From: Dyadobacter sp. CY347
GTDB taxonomy: Bacteria; Bacteroidota; Bacteroidia; Cytophagales; Spirosomataceae
Direction: 5' to 3'
Assembly: GCF_021502655.1 (NCBI RefSeq)
Contig: NZ_JAKFFT010000002.1
Location: 682,001-746,000 of the forward strand
DNA: 64,000 nucleotides
Under the pieces are notes generated by a model, which was not told the DNA's origin, did not search any database, and saw only the letters and a list, made by a program, of their open reading frames with translations. Positions within the stretch are counted from its first letter, which is position 1; the number at the start of each line of letters is the position of its first letter. A program made the position numbers and the translations under genes. Positions 52,597-62,227 of the stretch are shown one piece after another.

Positions 52597-53628
52597 GTGA
52601 ATATTGATAGCCATACGGATGAATTCCGCCACGTTCAGACGGCGCATTGTGAGAATGGGGTTACCACGGCATTATTGCGCTATCATGGTCTGGATTTCAT
52701 GACCGAGCCGCTTGCTTTCGGGATGGGTTCGGGGCTTTTTTATATTCAAATCCCTTTTCTTACTGTAAATAATGGCCCTGCTATTTCTTTCAGGACCATG
52801 CCGGGCGCTATTTTCAAGCGGACTTGCAATGCGCTTAATGTGGATGTAACGCGGAAAAAATTCTCAAACGTTGCATCAGCGGAAGCATTTCTGGATAAAA
52901 AAGTTCAGGAAGGTGTTCCGGTGGCTTGCCAGGTGGGTGTGTTTCATCTTACTTATTTCCCAAAAGAATACCGGTTCCATTTCAATGCGCATAACCTGAT
53001 CGTTTTCGGACAGGAAGATAATAATTACCTGATCAGCGATCCGGTGATGGAAGATGTGACCACATTATCCAAGTCGGATCTGAGCCGCGTTCGCTTTGCG
53101 CAGGGACCATTGGCCCCGAAAGGACACATTTATTTTCCGGAACGCGTTAAGCCCGTAACCGATGATATGATCCGTAAAGGAATTGTGAAGGGAATTCGTC
53201 GCAACGTGCGTGATATGCTTAAAATTCCAGGCAATTTTGCAGGCGTGGATGGCATAAGGCACACGGCGGGGCACATTCGCAAGTGGCGTGACAAGCTCGG
53301 GCTGAAAAAAGCAAGCTTGTATCTGGGACAAATTGTTCGGATGCAGGAAGAGATCGGCACAGGCGGAGGCGGTTTCCGTTTTTTATATGGTGCTTTTCTG
53401 GAAGAAGCGTCCGCTTACATGCAGGATGACCGTTTGTCCGTTGTTTCTGAGGATTTTACCAAAGCAGGGGACATGTGGCGCGCGAGTGCAATCAAGATGG
53501 CAGGCGTTTACAAAGGACGCCTGACGGAACAAAAGGATTTTGATGAAATAGCCGATATGCTGGTGGATATCAGATTGGTAGAAAAAGAAGCGTTTCAAAA
53601 ACTGTCGCGTATGAGTCTTGGTAAATGA
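52597..53628 (+). CDS. BtrH N-terminal domain acyltransferase-like protein
   Basis: 343 residues from a GTG at 52597. The N-terminal BtrH domain has its active-site cysteine in AHCENGVTTALLRYHG (C18) and a FNAHNLIVFGQEDNNYLISDP segment (about 128-148) with the likely histidine. BtrH in butirosin synthesis moves an acyl group from a carrier protein to an aminoglycoside. Here an acyl transfer from the carrier protein at 55690 to the resorcinol or a related alcohol is possible. The C-terminal half is helical (a DUF4872-like tail). It is followed by the exporter genes. Confidence 0.82.
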   Translation: MNIDSHTDEFRHVQTAHCENGVTTALLRYHGLDFMTEPLAFGMGSGLFYIQIPFLTVNNGPAISFRTMPGAIFKRTCNALNVDVTRKKFSNVASAEAFLDKKVQEGVPVACQVGVFHLTYFPKEYRFHFNAHNLIVFGQEDNNYLISDPVMEDVTTLSKSDLSRVRFAQGPLAPKGHIYFPERVKPVTDDMIRKGIVKGIRRNVRDMLKIPGNFAGVDGIRHTAGHIRKWRDKLGLKKASLYLGQIVRMQEEIGTGGGGFRFLYGAFLEEASAYMQDDRLSVVSEDFTKAGDMWRASAIKMAGVYKGRLTEQKDFDEIADMLVDIRLVEKEAFQKLSRMSLGK

Positions 53629-53638
53629 GCACTACGAT

Positions 53639-54388
53639 ATGACCGAACCGGTTAGCATTGAAATACAAAACGTTTCTAAAAAATACAAAACCGCCCAGGA
53701 AAACAGCCTCACCGACGTCTCCCTGAACATTGCTACATCTGACATTTTTGGTTTGCTGGGCCCCAATGGTGCAGGCAAAACAACATTGATCTCAATCCTT
53801 TGCGGCATTATCCCGCCATCAGCCGGAACGGTTCACTTTTACCACCAAAACCAACTTATTACTGAACAGGAACGAAAGAGCCACATTGGTTTTGTTCCAC
53901 AGGAATATGCTTTTTATCAGGAACTTACACCGCGCCAGAACCTGGATTATTTCGGGGCTATGTACAATCTTAATAAGGAAGAGCTTGAAGCGCGACGTGA
54001 GGATCTGCTTGAAATTTTGGGATTGGCCAGGTTTGCGGATAAAAAAGTCGGGTCATTTTCCGGCGGGATGAAGCGTAGGGTTAACCTGGCAATTGGCATC
54101 ATTCACAAACCTGACATTTTGTTCCTGGATGAGCCTACGGTCGGTGTCGACGTGCAGAGCCGCAATGCGATCATTCGCTATCTACAGGAAATAAATAACG
54201 CCGGGACGACCATTATTTACACTTCCCACCACATGTCGGAAGCAGAGGAATTCTGCAAACACATTGCGCTCATTGATCATGGTAGGGTTATTGCTAAAGG
54301 GGACCTGACGGATCTGAGGAAAGCGCATGACGCTCCTAATCTGCAATCTTTATTCATCAAACTGACAGGGGAGGAGTACAGGGATTAA
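53639..54388 (+). CDS. ABC transporter ATP-binding protein (exporter type)
   Basis: 249 residues from the ATG at 53639, 10 bases behind the BtrH-like stop; a TTG at 53618 in the same frame is less likely. The Walker A (LLGPNGAGKTT, about 39-49), Q-loop, signature SFSGGMKRR (about 138-146) and Walker B (DILFLDEPTVGVD, about 158-170) are complete. This is an ABC-2 type exporter ATPase. The membrane partner follows one base later, so the pair is coupled and should move the cluster product or an intermediate across the inner membrane. Confidence 0.92.
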   Translation: MTEPVSIEIQNVSKKYKTAQENSLTDVSLNIATSDIFGLLGPNGAGKTTLISILCGIIPPSAGTVHFYHQNQLITEQERKSHIGFVPQEYAFYQELTPRQNLDYFGAMYNLNKEELEARREDLLEILGLARFADKKVGSFSGGMKRRVNLAIGIIHKPDILFLDEPTVGVDVQSRNAIIRYLQEINNAGTTIIYTSHHMSEAEEFCKHIALIDHGRVIAKGDLTDLRKAHDAPNLQSLFIKLTGEEYRD

Positions 54389-54389
54389 T

Positions 54390-55667
54390 ATGTTCAAGGT
54401 TTTTTCATCATTACGGAAAGAATATCTCCTCCTGATCAATGATAAGGTCGGCTTGGCGCTGATGTTTTTGATGCCGCTGCTGCTGGTATTTATCATTACC
54501 ATTATTCAGGATAGTGCGTATAAGATGGTGAACGAGAACCAGATCCCATTGCTCGTTGTCAATCACGACGCTGGTAAGGAAGGTGACAAACTCGTTGCGC
54601 TTCTGAAACAATCAGGTCTTTTTAAAATCGATTCCCAGGATGCGGTTCCTGAAAAATCTTTAAAATCCGAGCTGTTATCAAGGGGGAAATTGATCGGCTT
54701 ATACATTCCAAAAACATTTTCTTCCGGCTTAGAAAGCAATGCTGCCGATGTGAGCAACATCCTGATGGACGACCTGGGGCTGGAACGCGATTCGGCCAGC
54801 GCGGAAAAGGTGTCCATGCCGACGCTTTCCTTTTATAATGATCCGGTTTTACAGGAAAATTATAGCTTTTCGGTCATGGGCATTATTCAATCTTATATGA
54901 GCGTCATTGAAAATTCGCTGATGATCGATCGGATGTACACGACGATGGATCTGGGCGGGCAGTCGGAAGCGTTGAAGAAGAAAATGATTTCCAACCGGGT
55001 TAAGATCAACCAGATTGTAGCGATCAATAATAACTCAACCGCCATTCCCAATTCTACACAGCATAATGTGCCTGCCTGGACGATTTTTGCGATGTTTTTT
55101 ATGGTGGTCTCCCTGGGAAGCAACATTGTAAAAGAGCGAATCAACGGCAGTTTTCTACGACTGAAAACAATGCCGACCACATTTATGCTTGTCATGTTTA
55201 GTAAAATGGCCATTTACGTGATCGTAGCGGTGGTGCAAGTGGCACTCACATTTTCAATGGGAATCTGGATCCTTCCCGAGCTGGGACTTCCCAAGCTCAC
55301 CATTCCGACTAACCTTTTTGCATTTGCCAGCGTGATCCTGATCAGCAGCATGGCCGCCGTGAGTTATGCATTGATGATCGGTGCATATGCACGGACCGAG
55401 CAGCAGGCCAATGGTTTTGGGGCCATTTCCATCATTATTTTCGGGGCCATAGGAGGGATTCTCGTGCCGACGTTTGTTATGCCCGGCTTTATGCAGTTTG
55501 CGAGCAACTTTTCGCCCTTGCATTGGTGCCTGGAAGGTTTTTACATTCTTTTCCTGAAAGGCGGAAGCTGGCAGGAGCTGAAAAATGTCTTCGCCTTTCT
55601 AGGGATATTTATCCTGCTTTGTCAACTTGCCACTTATTTTAAGCTTAGGATGGAAAGAATTATTTAA
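54390..55667 (+). CDS. ABC-2 type transporter permease
   Basis: 425 residues: one N-terminal transmembrane helix (about 20-42), a large periplasmic loop (about 45-225), and five clustered C-terminal helices (about 226-420), the ABC-2 layout of exporters. It starts one base after the ATPase stop. The extracytoplasmic domain could hand the product to periplasmic partners such as the secreted proteins of this block. The substrate is inferred from context only. Confidence 0.9.
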   Translation: MFKVFSSLRKEYLLLINDKVGLALMFLMPLLLVFIITIIQDSAYKMVNENQIPLLVVNHDAGKEGDKLVALLKQSGLFKIDSQDAVPEKSLKSELLSRGKLIGLYIPKTFSSGLESNAADVSNILMDDLGLERDSASAEKVSMPTLSFYNDPVLQENYSFSVMGIIQSYMSVIENSLMIDRMYTTMDLGGQSEALKKKMISNRVKINQIVAINNNSTAIPNSTQHNVPAWTIFAMFFMVVSLGSNIVKERINGSFLRLKTMPTTFMLVMFSKMAIYVIVAVVQVALTFSMGIWILPELGLPKLTIPTNLFAFASVILISSMAAVSYALMIGAYARTEQQANGFGAISIIIFGAIGGILVPTFVMPGFMQFASNFSPLHWCLEGFYILFLKGGSWQELKNVFAFLGIFILLCQLATYFKLRMERII

Positions 55668-55689
55668 GTTTGAATTCAGAAAAGAAATT

Positions 55690-55956
55690 ATGGACATAGA
55701 AAGTTTAAAACCCGTCATTAAAGGTCAGATTGTACAATATTTGAATTTACTTGACATCAATCCGCAGGACATTAAAGATGACGAACCTCTTTTCGGCGGC
55801 GACCTCGGCCTGGATTCTATCGATTCTCTGGAACTGGTTGTGCTTCTGGAAAGAGAGTACGGCATTAAAATCACCAATCCTGCTGAGGGAAGAAAAATCC
55901 TGGTGGATGTAAACCATATGGCCGAATATATTTTGGCAAATACAAAAAAGGCTTGA
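55690..55956 (+). CDS. Acyl carrier protein (DarC-type)
   Basis: 88 residues from the ATG at 55690. The phosphopantetheine serine is S43 in LGLDSIDSLELV, with the usual acidic helix II. It is not the housekeeping AcpP, because it lies between the ABC permease and a ketosynthase in a secondary-metabolism context. In Photorhabdus the third Dar protein is a carrier protein of this kind. The nearby PPTase would activate it. The ketosynthase starts one base after its stop. Confidence 0.92.
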   Translation: MDIESLKPVIKGQIVQYLNLLDINPQDIKDDEPLFGGDLGLDSIDSLELVVLLEREYGIKITNPAEGRKILVDVNHMAEYILANTKKA

Positions 55957-55957
55957 T

Positions 55958-57154
55958 ATGAAAAGGGTGTTGGTAACCGGAATGGGCATTATATCAGCCA
56001 TTGGTGAAAACCTTTCGGAAAATCACGCCAGTTTACGCCAGGGAAAAACGGGTATTACTACCGCTGCGCATTTTGACTCACGTTATGCAGCATTACTGCC
56101 GTTCGGTGAAATCGCATGCAGTAATGAGCGACTGAAAGAACTGCTCGGTTTGCAGGATAGCGTGGGTTATACGCGGACCGATTTGCTCGCTACCAAGGCT
56201 TTTGATGAGGCGATTACAGATGCAAACCTGTCTTCGGAGCAGCTTTCATCCTTTGATACAGCATTGATTTCCGCAACGACCGTTGGCGGAATGTGCCTGA
56301 CCGATCAGCTTTACGAAGATGCCAATCTGAAAACCAGCGGTTCGGAATATCTGGAATCCTATAATTGCGCTGCGCACACCATTACATTACTCGAAAAATA
56401 CAACATCAGAGGATTTTCCGACACCATTAATACAGCGTGTTCCTCGTCTGCGAATGCTATCTTGATGGGCGCGCGGTTAATCCGGTCCGGACGGGCAAAA
56501 AGGGTTATCGTGGGCGGCGTGGATAGTCTTGCCAAATACACAGTCAATGGTTTCAATTCACTCAAAATCTTGTCTGATTCAGCGTGCAAGCCATTTGATG
56601 AAAACAGGGACGGATTGAACCTGGGAGAAGCGGCAGCTTATCTTGTGCTTGAAGCTGAGGAAGTTGTCGGTGAAAAAAAGGTTTATGCAGAAGTTGCCGG
56701 CTATGGCAATGCAAATGACGCGCATCACCCATCGGCTATGTCCGACGAAGCAGTAGGAGCCGTTCTTTCCATGCGGGAAGCCATCGAATCAGCAGGAATT
56801 GGATTCGACCGCATTGACTACATTAATACGCACGGAACGGGAACGCCCAATAATGATGAGGTTGAGCTAACCGGAATGACACAATTGTTTGATCAAATCC
56901 CGCCTTTTAATTCCACGAAATCTTACACGGGGCACACATTAGGCGCAGCAGGTGCAGTGGAGGCTATTTTCAGCATATTAAGCATTGTGCACGACGAGAT
57001 TTTCCCAAGCTTACATGTGGAAACCCCTATGAGCTCACACGAGGCAAAACCTGTTGCTGAATTAATTCATGATAAAAAAGTAGCATACGCGCTTTCGAAC
57101 TCGTTTGGTTTCGGCGGGAACTGCACTTCGCTGGTCTTTGGAAGCGTGAATTAG
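55958..57154 (+). CDS. FabF-type beta-ketoacyl-ACP synthase
   Basis: 398 residues. The condensing triad is complete: C161 in NTACSSSAN, H292 in NTHGTGTPNND and H326 in SYTGHTLGAAG. It elongates or primes acyl chains on the carrier protein encoded just before it. No chain-length-factor partner, ketoreductase or dehydratase follows, so the reductive steps must come from fatty acid synthesis or another locus. It ends the block, converging with mutB across a gap of 6 bases. Confidence 0.92.
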   Translation: MKRVLVTGMGIISAIGENLSENHASLRQGKTGITTAAHFDSRYAALLPFGEIACSNERLKELLGLQDSVGYTRTDLLATKAFDEAITDANLSSEQLSSFDTALISATTVGGMCLTDQLYEDANLKTSGSEYLESYNCAAHTITLLEKYNIRGFSDTINTACSSSANAILMGARLIRSGRAKRVIVGGVDSLAKYTVNGFNSLKILSDSACKPFDENRDGLNLGEAAAYLVLEAEEVVGEKKVYAEVAGYGNANDAHHPSAMSDEAVGAVLSMREAIESAGIGFDRIDYINTHGTGTPNNDEVELTGMTQLFDQIPPFNSTKSYTGHTLGAAGAVEAIFSILSIVHDEIFPSLHVETPMSSHEAKPVAELIHDKKVAYALSNSFGFGGNCTSLVFGSVN

Positions 57155-57160
57155 ATTTAT

Positions 57161-59305
57161 TTATGACTGCATCAGTTCGTTTAAGATCTTCTGTGCGGCA
57201 ATTGAAATGATCGTCCCTGGCCCGAAAATGCCTTTTACGCCCGCATCATATAAAAATTGATAATCCTGCGCCGGGATTACGCCACCGGCAATTACCATAA
57301 TGTCTTCCCGGCCAATGTTCTTTAATTCCGCGATGAGTTCGGGAATGAGGGTTTTGTGGCCTGCCGCCAGGCTCGATGCGCCTATCACGTGCACATCATT
57401 TTCGGCTGCCTGTTTTGCGACTTCCCGGGGCGTTTGGAAGAGCGGACCAATGTCCACGTCAAATCCTAGGTCTGCGAAGCTTGTTGCAATTACTTTTGCT
57501 CCGCGATCGTGACCATCCTGGCCCATTTTTGCAACCAGTATCCGTGCACGCCGGCCATCCATTTCTGCAAACCGGTCCGAGAGTTCAAGCGCAGCACGAA
57601 AATTTTCGTCATCCGATGCTTCGGCTTGGTAAACACCTGATACAGAACGAATCGTGGATTTATAACGTCCGAATTCTTTTTCCATCGCATCCGAAATTTC
57701 TCCTAATGTAGCCCTTTTACGCCCTGCCTCAATGGCCAGCGCCAACAAATTGACAGACATATCCTTTCCACCTTTTTGCCTGCAAGCTTCGGTAATGTTA
57801 TTCAGTGCTGCCGCAACTTCACCGGAATCGCGTTCCTTTTTTAATTTTTCCAAAGACGCAATCTGTGACAAGCGAACGGCCTGATTATCAATTTGCAAAA
57901 TGTCGAATGTGTCTTTGCTGTCCGTTTTAAATTTATTTACCCCAATAATAATATCCCTACCCGAATCAATGCGTGCCTGCTTTTTCGCGGCGGCTTCTTC
58001 GATCCGCATTTTCGGAAGCCCGGTTTCGATGGCTTTCGTCATGCCGCCGAGATTTTCCACTTCTTCAATCAGCTGCCATGCTTTTTTTGCGAGCTCTTTG
58101 GTCAGATATTCCACATAATAGGAGCCGCCCCACGGGTCAACGGCCTTGCAGAGATCCGTTTCATGCTGAATGAAAAGCTGGGTATTTCGCGCAATGCGCG
58201 CCGAAAAATCGGTGGGAAGCGCCATGGCTTCGTCCAGCGAGTTGGTATGCAGCGATTGCGTGTGTCCCATCACGGCGGCCATAGCTTCAATGGTTGTGCG
58301 GGTAACATTGTTATATGGATCCTGTTCGGTGAGGCTGTAACCGCTCGTTTGGCAATGCGTTCGTAATGCCAGCGATTTTTCGTTTTTCGGACTAAATTGA
58401 TCTACAATTTTTGACCAAAGCAGCCTTCCCGCCCGCATTTTGGCAATTTCCATAAAATGATTCATCCCTATGCCCCAGAAAAATGACAGTCTCGGCGCAA
58501 AATCATCAATAGCAATGCCCGCATCCAGTCCGGTCCGAATGTATTCCAGGCCGTCCGCAAGCGTATAGGCCAGCTCAATGTGCGCCGGTGCGCCTGCCTC
58601 ATGCATATGGTAGCCGCTGATGCTGATGGAATTAAACTTGGGCATAAAACGGGATGTATAGGCAAAAATATCGCCCACAATGCGCATGGAAGCGGCTGGC
58701 GGATAAATGTATGTGTTGCGCACCATGAACTCCTTCAAAATGTCATTCTGAATGGTCCCGGATAATAGCTCTGGCTCAATGCCCTGTTCCTCAGCCGCCA
58801 GGATAAAAAAGGCCATCACCGGAATAACAGCGCCATTCATCGTCATCGAAACCGACATTTGATCCAGCGGGATTTGATCAAAAAGCATTTTCATATCTTC
58901 CACCGTATCAATCGCAACTCCCGCTTTGCCCACATCACCGGTAACACGCGGGTGATCCGAATCATATCCTCTGTGCGTAGCCAGGTCAAATGCAACCGAA
59001 AGGCCCTTTTGGCCGGCCGCGAGGTTTCTTTTATAAAAAGCATTTGAATCGGAAGCCGTCGAAAAACCGGCATATTGGCGGATTGTCCACGGTCGTTCCA
59101 GATACATGCTTGCATAAGGCCCCCGCACGAATGGAGGAATTCCTGCTTCGAACGCTAAATGTTCGGCATCTTCAAGATCATTTTGGTCATAAATGCTTTT
59201 CAATTTAATCCCCTCCGAGGTAATCACACCTTTACTTGCCCGTTCCTCTGGCTGTGCAGATTCGCTGGTAATAGTTGCCTGAATGTTCTTGAAATCGGGT
59301 TTCAT
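57161..59305 (-). CDS. mutB: Methylmalonyl-CoA mutase large (catalytic) subunit
   Basis: 714 residues from the ATG at 59305 ([15 protein letters not shown]); the open frame reaches 59374 but that part overlaps mutA. It interconverts succinyl-CoA and methylmalonyl-CoA with adenosylcobalamin. The substrate-binding TIM barrel (about 55-420, with [13 protein letters not shown] and MTMNGAV) and the C-terminal B12-binding domain with [13 protein letters not shown] (the base-off DxHxxG motif) are present. The start overlaps the mutA stop as ATGA. No meaB-type GTPase or epimerase is next to it in the window. Confidence 0.95.
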   Translation of the reverse strand: MKPDFKNIQATITSESAQPEERASKGVITSEGIKLKSIYDQNDLEDAEHLAFEAGIPPFVRGPYASMYLERPWTIRQYAGFSTASDSNAFYKRNLAAGQKGLSVAFDLATHRGYDSDHPRVTGDVGKAGVAIDTVEDMKMLFDQIPLDQMSVSMTMNGAVIPVMAFFILAAEEQGIEPELLSGTIQNDILKEFMVRNTYIYPPAASMRIVGDIFAYTSRFMPKFNSISISGYHMHEAGAPAHIELAYTLADGLEYIRTGLDAGIAIDDFAPRLSFFWGIGMNHFMEIAKMRAGRLLWSKIVDQFSPKNEKSLALRTHCQTSGYSLTEQDPYNNVTRTTIEAMAAVMGHTQSLHTNSLDEAMALPTDFSARIARNTQLFIQHETDLCKAVDPWGGSYYVEYLTKELAKKAWQLIEEVENLGGMTKAIETGLPKMRIEEAAAKKQARIDSGRDIIIGVNKFKTDSKDTFDILQIDNQAVRLSQIASLEKLKKERDSGEVAAALNNITEACRQKGGKDMSVNLLALAIEAGRKRATLGEISDAMEKEFGRYKSTIRSVSGVYQAEASDDENFRAALELSDRFAEMDGRRARILVAKMGQDGHDRGAKVIATSFADLGFDVDIGPLFQTPREVAKQAAENDVHVIGASSLAAGHKTLIPELIAELKNIGREDIMVIAGGVIPAQDYQFLYDAGVKGIFGPGTIISIAAQKILNELMQS

Positions 59306-60492
59306 GACTTTAATGTGGTTAACACGGATGCCTGAAAGCCTCCTGATTCTTCCATTTCCAAAAACAGTTCCCAAGCCTTGGCGGCCATATCCAGCGACAT
59401 TTTTTCGAGCATGTATGAGCCCGCCGCGGGATCTGCAACATAGGCCAGTGCACTTTCGTGCGCAAGAACGGAGGATACATTGCGCGCGATCCGTGCTGAA
59501 AAGTCACCCCGATCATTCGTTTGTTCATCGTATGGCCTCACAGTCAATGCATTGCATCCGCCCATCACAGCGCTCATGGCTTCGGAGGCAGAGCGGATCA
59601 TATTGGTGTAGGATGCAGATTCGGCATCATGGAATGTTGAGGTTTGCGCTTGTATAAATGGCGTGCAAAGCTCAGCAGGCAGTTGATAGGCATTTGCAAT
59701 TTTTCGTAATAAAAACCGGAATGCTCTTAATTTGGCGATCTCCGAAAGGAAGTTGGTGCCTATGGAAATGGCAAAAAGGCCGCGGTTGAATGCTGTTAAT
59801 GGTGAAATCCCTTTGTCTGTAATCAGATCCAGATAATTAACGGTTGCCGAAAGCAGCAATGCCAGCTCCTGCACTGGCGTCACGCCATTGTTGTGAAATA
59901 GGTGACCCTCAACCATATATGCCCGAAATTCACGCATATTCCTGCTTTGGTTCAAAACGGAAACAATAGCGTCAATGCTGTTACCAGATGACTTTCCCGT
60001 GTGCATTTCATGGGCGACCGGGTCAGATGCGATGCCGCCTTTCAGATAATAACCTGCGTTTTTGGATATTTCCTTGAAAACGTCTGCAGCGTTTTCATTC
60101 GTCTTAAAATAAACAGCCGTATCGCTTAACCGGATTCCGTGAAGTAATTTCGGGAATTCGCAATGCGCGACACTGGCATTTCCAAGATCCAGCATAATCC
60201 CATCAGCGCCATTTTCCAGCGCGTGTTTCATGGCTGCATTGGTTTGCCGTGGTTCTGTAAAATTCACCACCGGTAAGTTTTGCCAGCCTGGTATTTTTTT
60301 CTGACAAGCCTGCATAGCCGCCATTTTTTCGGGGGCAATATCCGATCGCGTAACGTAAGGATCTAAATGCAAATCGGCTCCTATGATCCAGTCAGACAAT
60401 GTTTTAAGCCGCCCTTTCAATTCTTTTTCAGCCTGTTTTTCCCAGGCATCTTTACCGGAAGGGCTGAAATTTGAAAATGATAAGGCAGCCAT
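59302..60492 (-). CDS. mutA: Methylmalonyl-CoA mutase small subunit, short form
   Basis: 396 residues from the ATG at 60492 ([25 protein letters not shown]); the frame is open to 60537, but a promoter element lies there. It covers the non-catalytic TIM-barrel part ([30 protein letters not shown] and so on), but ends at about the point where the barrel ends ([19 protein letters not shown]). The usual small subunit is over 600 residues and has a degenerate B12-like C-terminal domain. That domain is missing here, and there is no remnant frame between mutA and mutB. It probably supports MutB structurally. Confidence 0.92.
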   Translation of the reverse strand: MAALSFSNFSPSGKDAWEKQAEKELKGRLKTLSDWIIGADLHLDPYVTRSDIAPEKMAAMQACQKKIPGWQNLPVVNFTEPRQTNAAMKHALENGADGIMLDLGNASVAHCEFPKLLHGIRLSDTAVYFKTNENAADVFKEISKNAGYYLKGGIASDPVAHEMHTGKSSGNSIDAIVSVLNQSRNMREFRAYMVEGHLFHNNGVTPVQELALLLSATVNYLDLITDKGISPLTAFNRGLFAISIGTNFLSEIAKLRAFRFLLRKIANAYQLPAELCTPFIQAQTSTFHDAESASYTNMIRSASEAMSAVMGGCNALTVRPYDEQTNDRGDFSARIARNVSSVLAHESALAYVADPAAGSYMLEKMSLDMAAKAWELFLEMEESGGFQASVLTTLKS

Positions 60493-60534
60493 TTCTTGTC
60501 GGATCAGGTGAAAGTGAGCGATTTTGCTTGTTAA

Positions 60535-60542
60535 CAAAGCTA
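60535..60542 (-). promoter_or_regulatory. -7 promoter element for mutA-mutB
   Basis: On the minus strand TAGCTTTG, a perfect TAnnTTTG match, 43 bases upstream of the mutA ATG at 60492. It supports the shorter mutA start. Confidence 0.55.
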
Positions 60543-60697
60543 CAAATTTGAAGTTACTTTTCAGTTGCGGACGTATAGTATCGCTTCCACATCATGCAGA
60601 TATATACGCGCCTGATTTTATTTTGTGGGTTTGCCGATAGGTCGCCCTGGTATTAAATTGAACGTTGGTTTTAATCTGGAGAGATCAGGTATTTTTA

Positions 60698-60705
60698 TAT
60701 CTTTG
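60698..60705 (+). promoter_or_regulatory. -7 promoter element for dnaA
   Basis: TATCTTTG is a perfect TAnnTTTG match, 45 bases before the proposed TTG start of dnaA. The rest of the divergent gap 60543-60749 shows no DnaA-box cluster that I can see. Confidence 0.55.
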
Positions 60706-60749
60706 CCGTCCTTTTAAATTTAGACATTCTGAATTCCTCAACTTATACA

Positions 60750-62177
60750 TTGGAAAGAGTTAGCACACATAGAGAAGTAGACCAGATCTGGGATGCCTGC
60801 CTGAGAGTGATTCAGCAGCACATTCCGGATCAAAGTTTTAAGACGTGGTTTGAACCGATACGGCCTTTGAAACTTTACGGTAAAGTGCTTACGATTCAGG
60901 TTCCAAGCCAGTTTTTCTATGAATGGCTGGAAGATAATTATGTCAATCTTTTAAGGAAGGCATTGGATTACGCCATAGGAAGAGATGGTCTGCTGGAATA
61001 TTCCATTATCGTGGATAAAGGCAATGACAAGCATCAGCCGCTTACGATGAATGTTTCCACACCTAAATCTCCCAACTCTTCAAAGCCGGATAATTTTGTA
61101 ACAGACCCGAGGCTCGGGTCCAATCACAGGGATAAGGACCACGATTCGATGAACCTGGATACTTATCTCAATCCGAATTACTCATTTGATAATTTTATTG
61201 AAGGCGATTGTAACCGTCTGGCGCGGTCGGCTGGGTTTGCCGTGGCGCAGCGCCCGGGACTCACGTCGTTCAACCCGCTGATGATGTACGGCGGGGTAGG
61301 GCTGGGCAAAACGCACCTTGTGCAGGCCATCGGGAACTACATTATGAACCACTTTGATAATAAGCTGGTCTTATATGTTTCTTCCGAAAAGTTTACCAAC
61401 CAGTTTATCAATTCCATCAAAAACAACACATTACAGGATTTCACCGATTTCTACATGAAGGTGGATGTGCTGGCGATTGATGACGTTCAGTTTTTGTCAG
61501 GAAAAGAAAAAACGCAGGATACATTCTTCCATATTTTTAATCATCTGCACCAGCTTGGTAAGCAGATTATTATGACCAGCGACCGGCCGCCGCGTGAGCT
61601 GCAAGGCTTGCAGGACAGGTTATTGTCCCGTTTTAAATGGGGATTGACGGCGGATCTTCAAACGCCTGATTTCGAGACGCGTATTGCCATTATCCAAAAG
61701 AAAATCCAGTCAGAAGGCATTTCGATTGATTATGACGTGATCGAATACATTGCGCATAGTGTGAATTCCAATGTGCGTGAGCTGGAAGGTGTCATCGTAT
61801 CGCTCATGGCCCAGGCTTCGCTGACCCGCCGGGAAATAGACGTGGAGCTGGCCAAAAATACATTACGGAACATTGTAATGAATGAGGACAAAGAGGTGAC
61901 CATTGATACGATCCAGGAAGTGATCGCTGACTTTTTCCAGGTTACCATTGCAGATTTAAAAAGCAAGAGCCGTAAGAAAGAAGTCGTTTACCCGCGTCAG
62001 CTGGCCATGTTTTTGGCAAAAGAATATACTGATCTTCCTTTGAAGTCCATCGGCTATCACTTCGGAGGCCGTGATCACAGCACGGTCATACATTCCATAC
62101 AGAGTATTAACCTGCTGATGGGCGAGACGCCCGACGTGGAAGAGACATTACAAAAGCTGCGCAGTTACTTTAAATGA
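60750..62177 (+). CDS. dnaA: Chromosomal replication initiator DnaA
   Basis: 475 residues. DnaA binds origin DNA and melts it. Domain I (IWDACLRVIQQHIPDQSFKTWFEPI, about 11-35), the AAA+ domain with Walker A GGVGLGKTHL (about 180-189) and Walker B VLAIDDVQF (about 242-250), and domain IV with the DnaA signature GGRDHSTVIHS (about 441-451) are complete. The start is a TTG at 60750; no ATG or GTG is available in frame upstream or nearby downstream before domain I. A -7 promoter element lies upstream. It is divergent from the mutA-mutB genes. Confidence 0.95.
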   Translation: MERVSTHREVDQIWDACLRVIQQHIPDQSFKTWFEPIRPLKLYGKVLTIQVPSQFFYEWLEDNYVNLLRKALDYAIGRDGLLEYSIIVDKGNDKHQPLTMNVSTPKSPNSSKPDNFVTDPRLGSNHRDKDHDSMNLDTYLNPNYSFDNFIEGDCNRLARSAGFAVAQRPGLTSFNPLMMYGGVGLGKTHLVQAIGNYIMNHFDNKLVLYVSSEKFTNQFINSIKNNTLQDFTDFYMKVDVLAIDDVQFLSGKEKTQDTFFHIFNHLHQLGKQIIMTSDRPPRELQGLQDRLLSRFKWGLTADLQTPDFETRIAIIQKKIQSEGISIDYDVIEYIAHSVNSNVRELEGVIVSLMAQASLTRREIDVELAKNTLRNIVMNEDKEVTIDTIQEVIADFFQVTIADLKSKSRKKEVVYPRQLAMFLAKEYTDLPLKSIGYHFGGRDHSTVIHSIQSINLLMGETPDVEETLQKLRSYFK

Positions 62178-62227
62178 TGATTGGCGTCTAAACAGGTTAA
62201 AAGCGTACTTAAAACCTGAATTACCCC

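Noticed and set aside
43355-57154. Calling the block a complete flexirubin or aryl polyene cluster
   Set aside because: The polyene enzymes (ammonia-lyase, ketoreductase, dehydratases) are not in the window; only the resorcinol core and accessory genes are.
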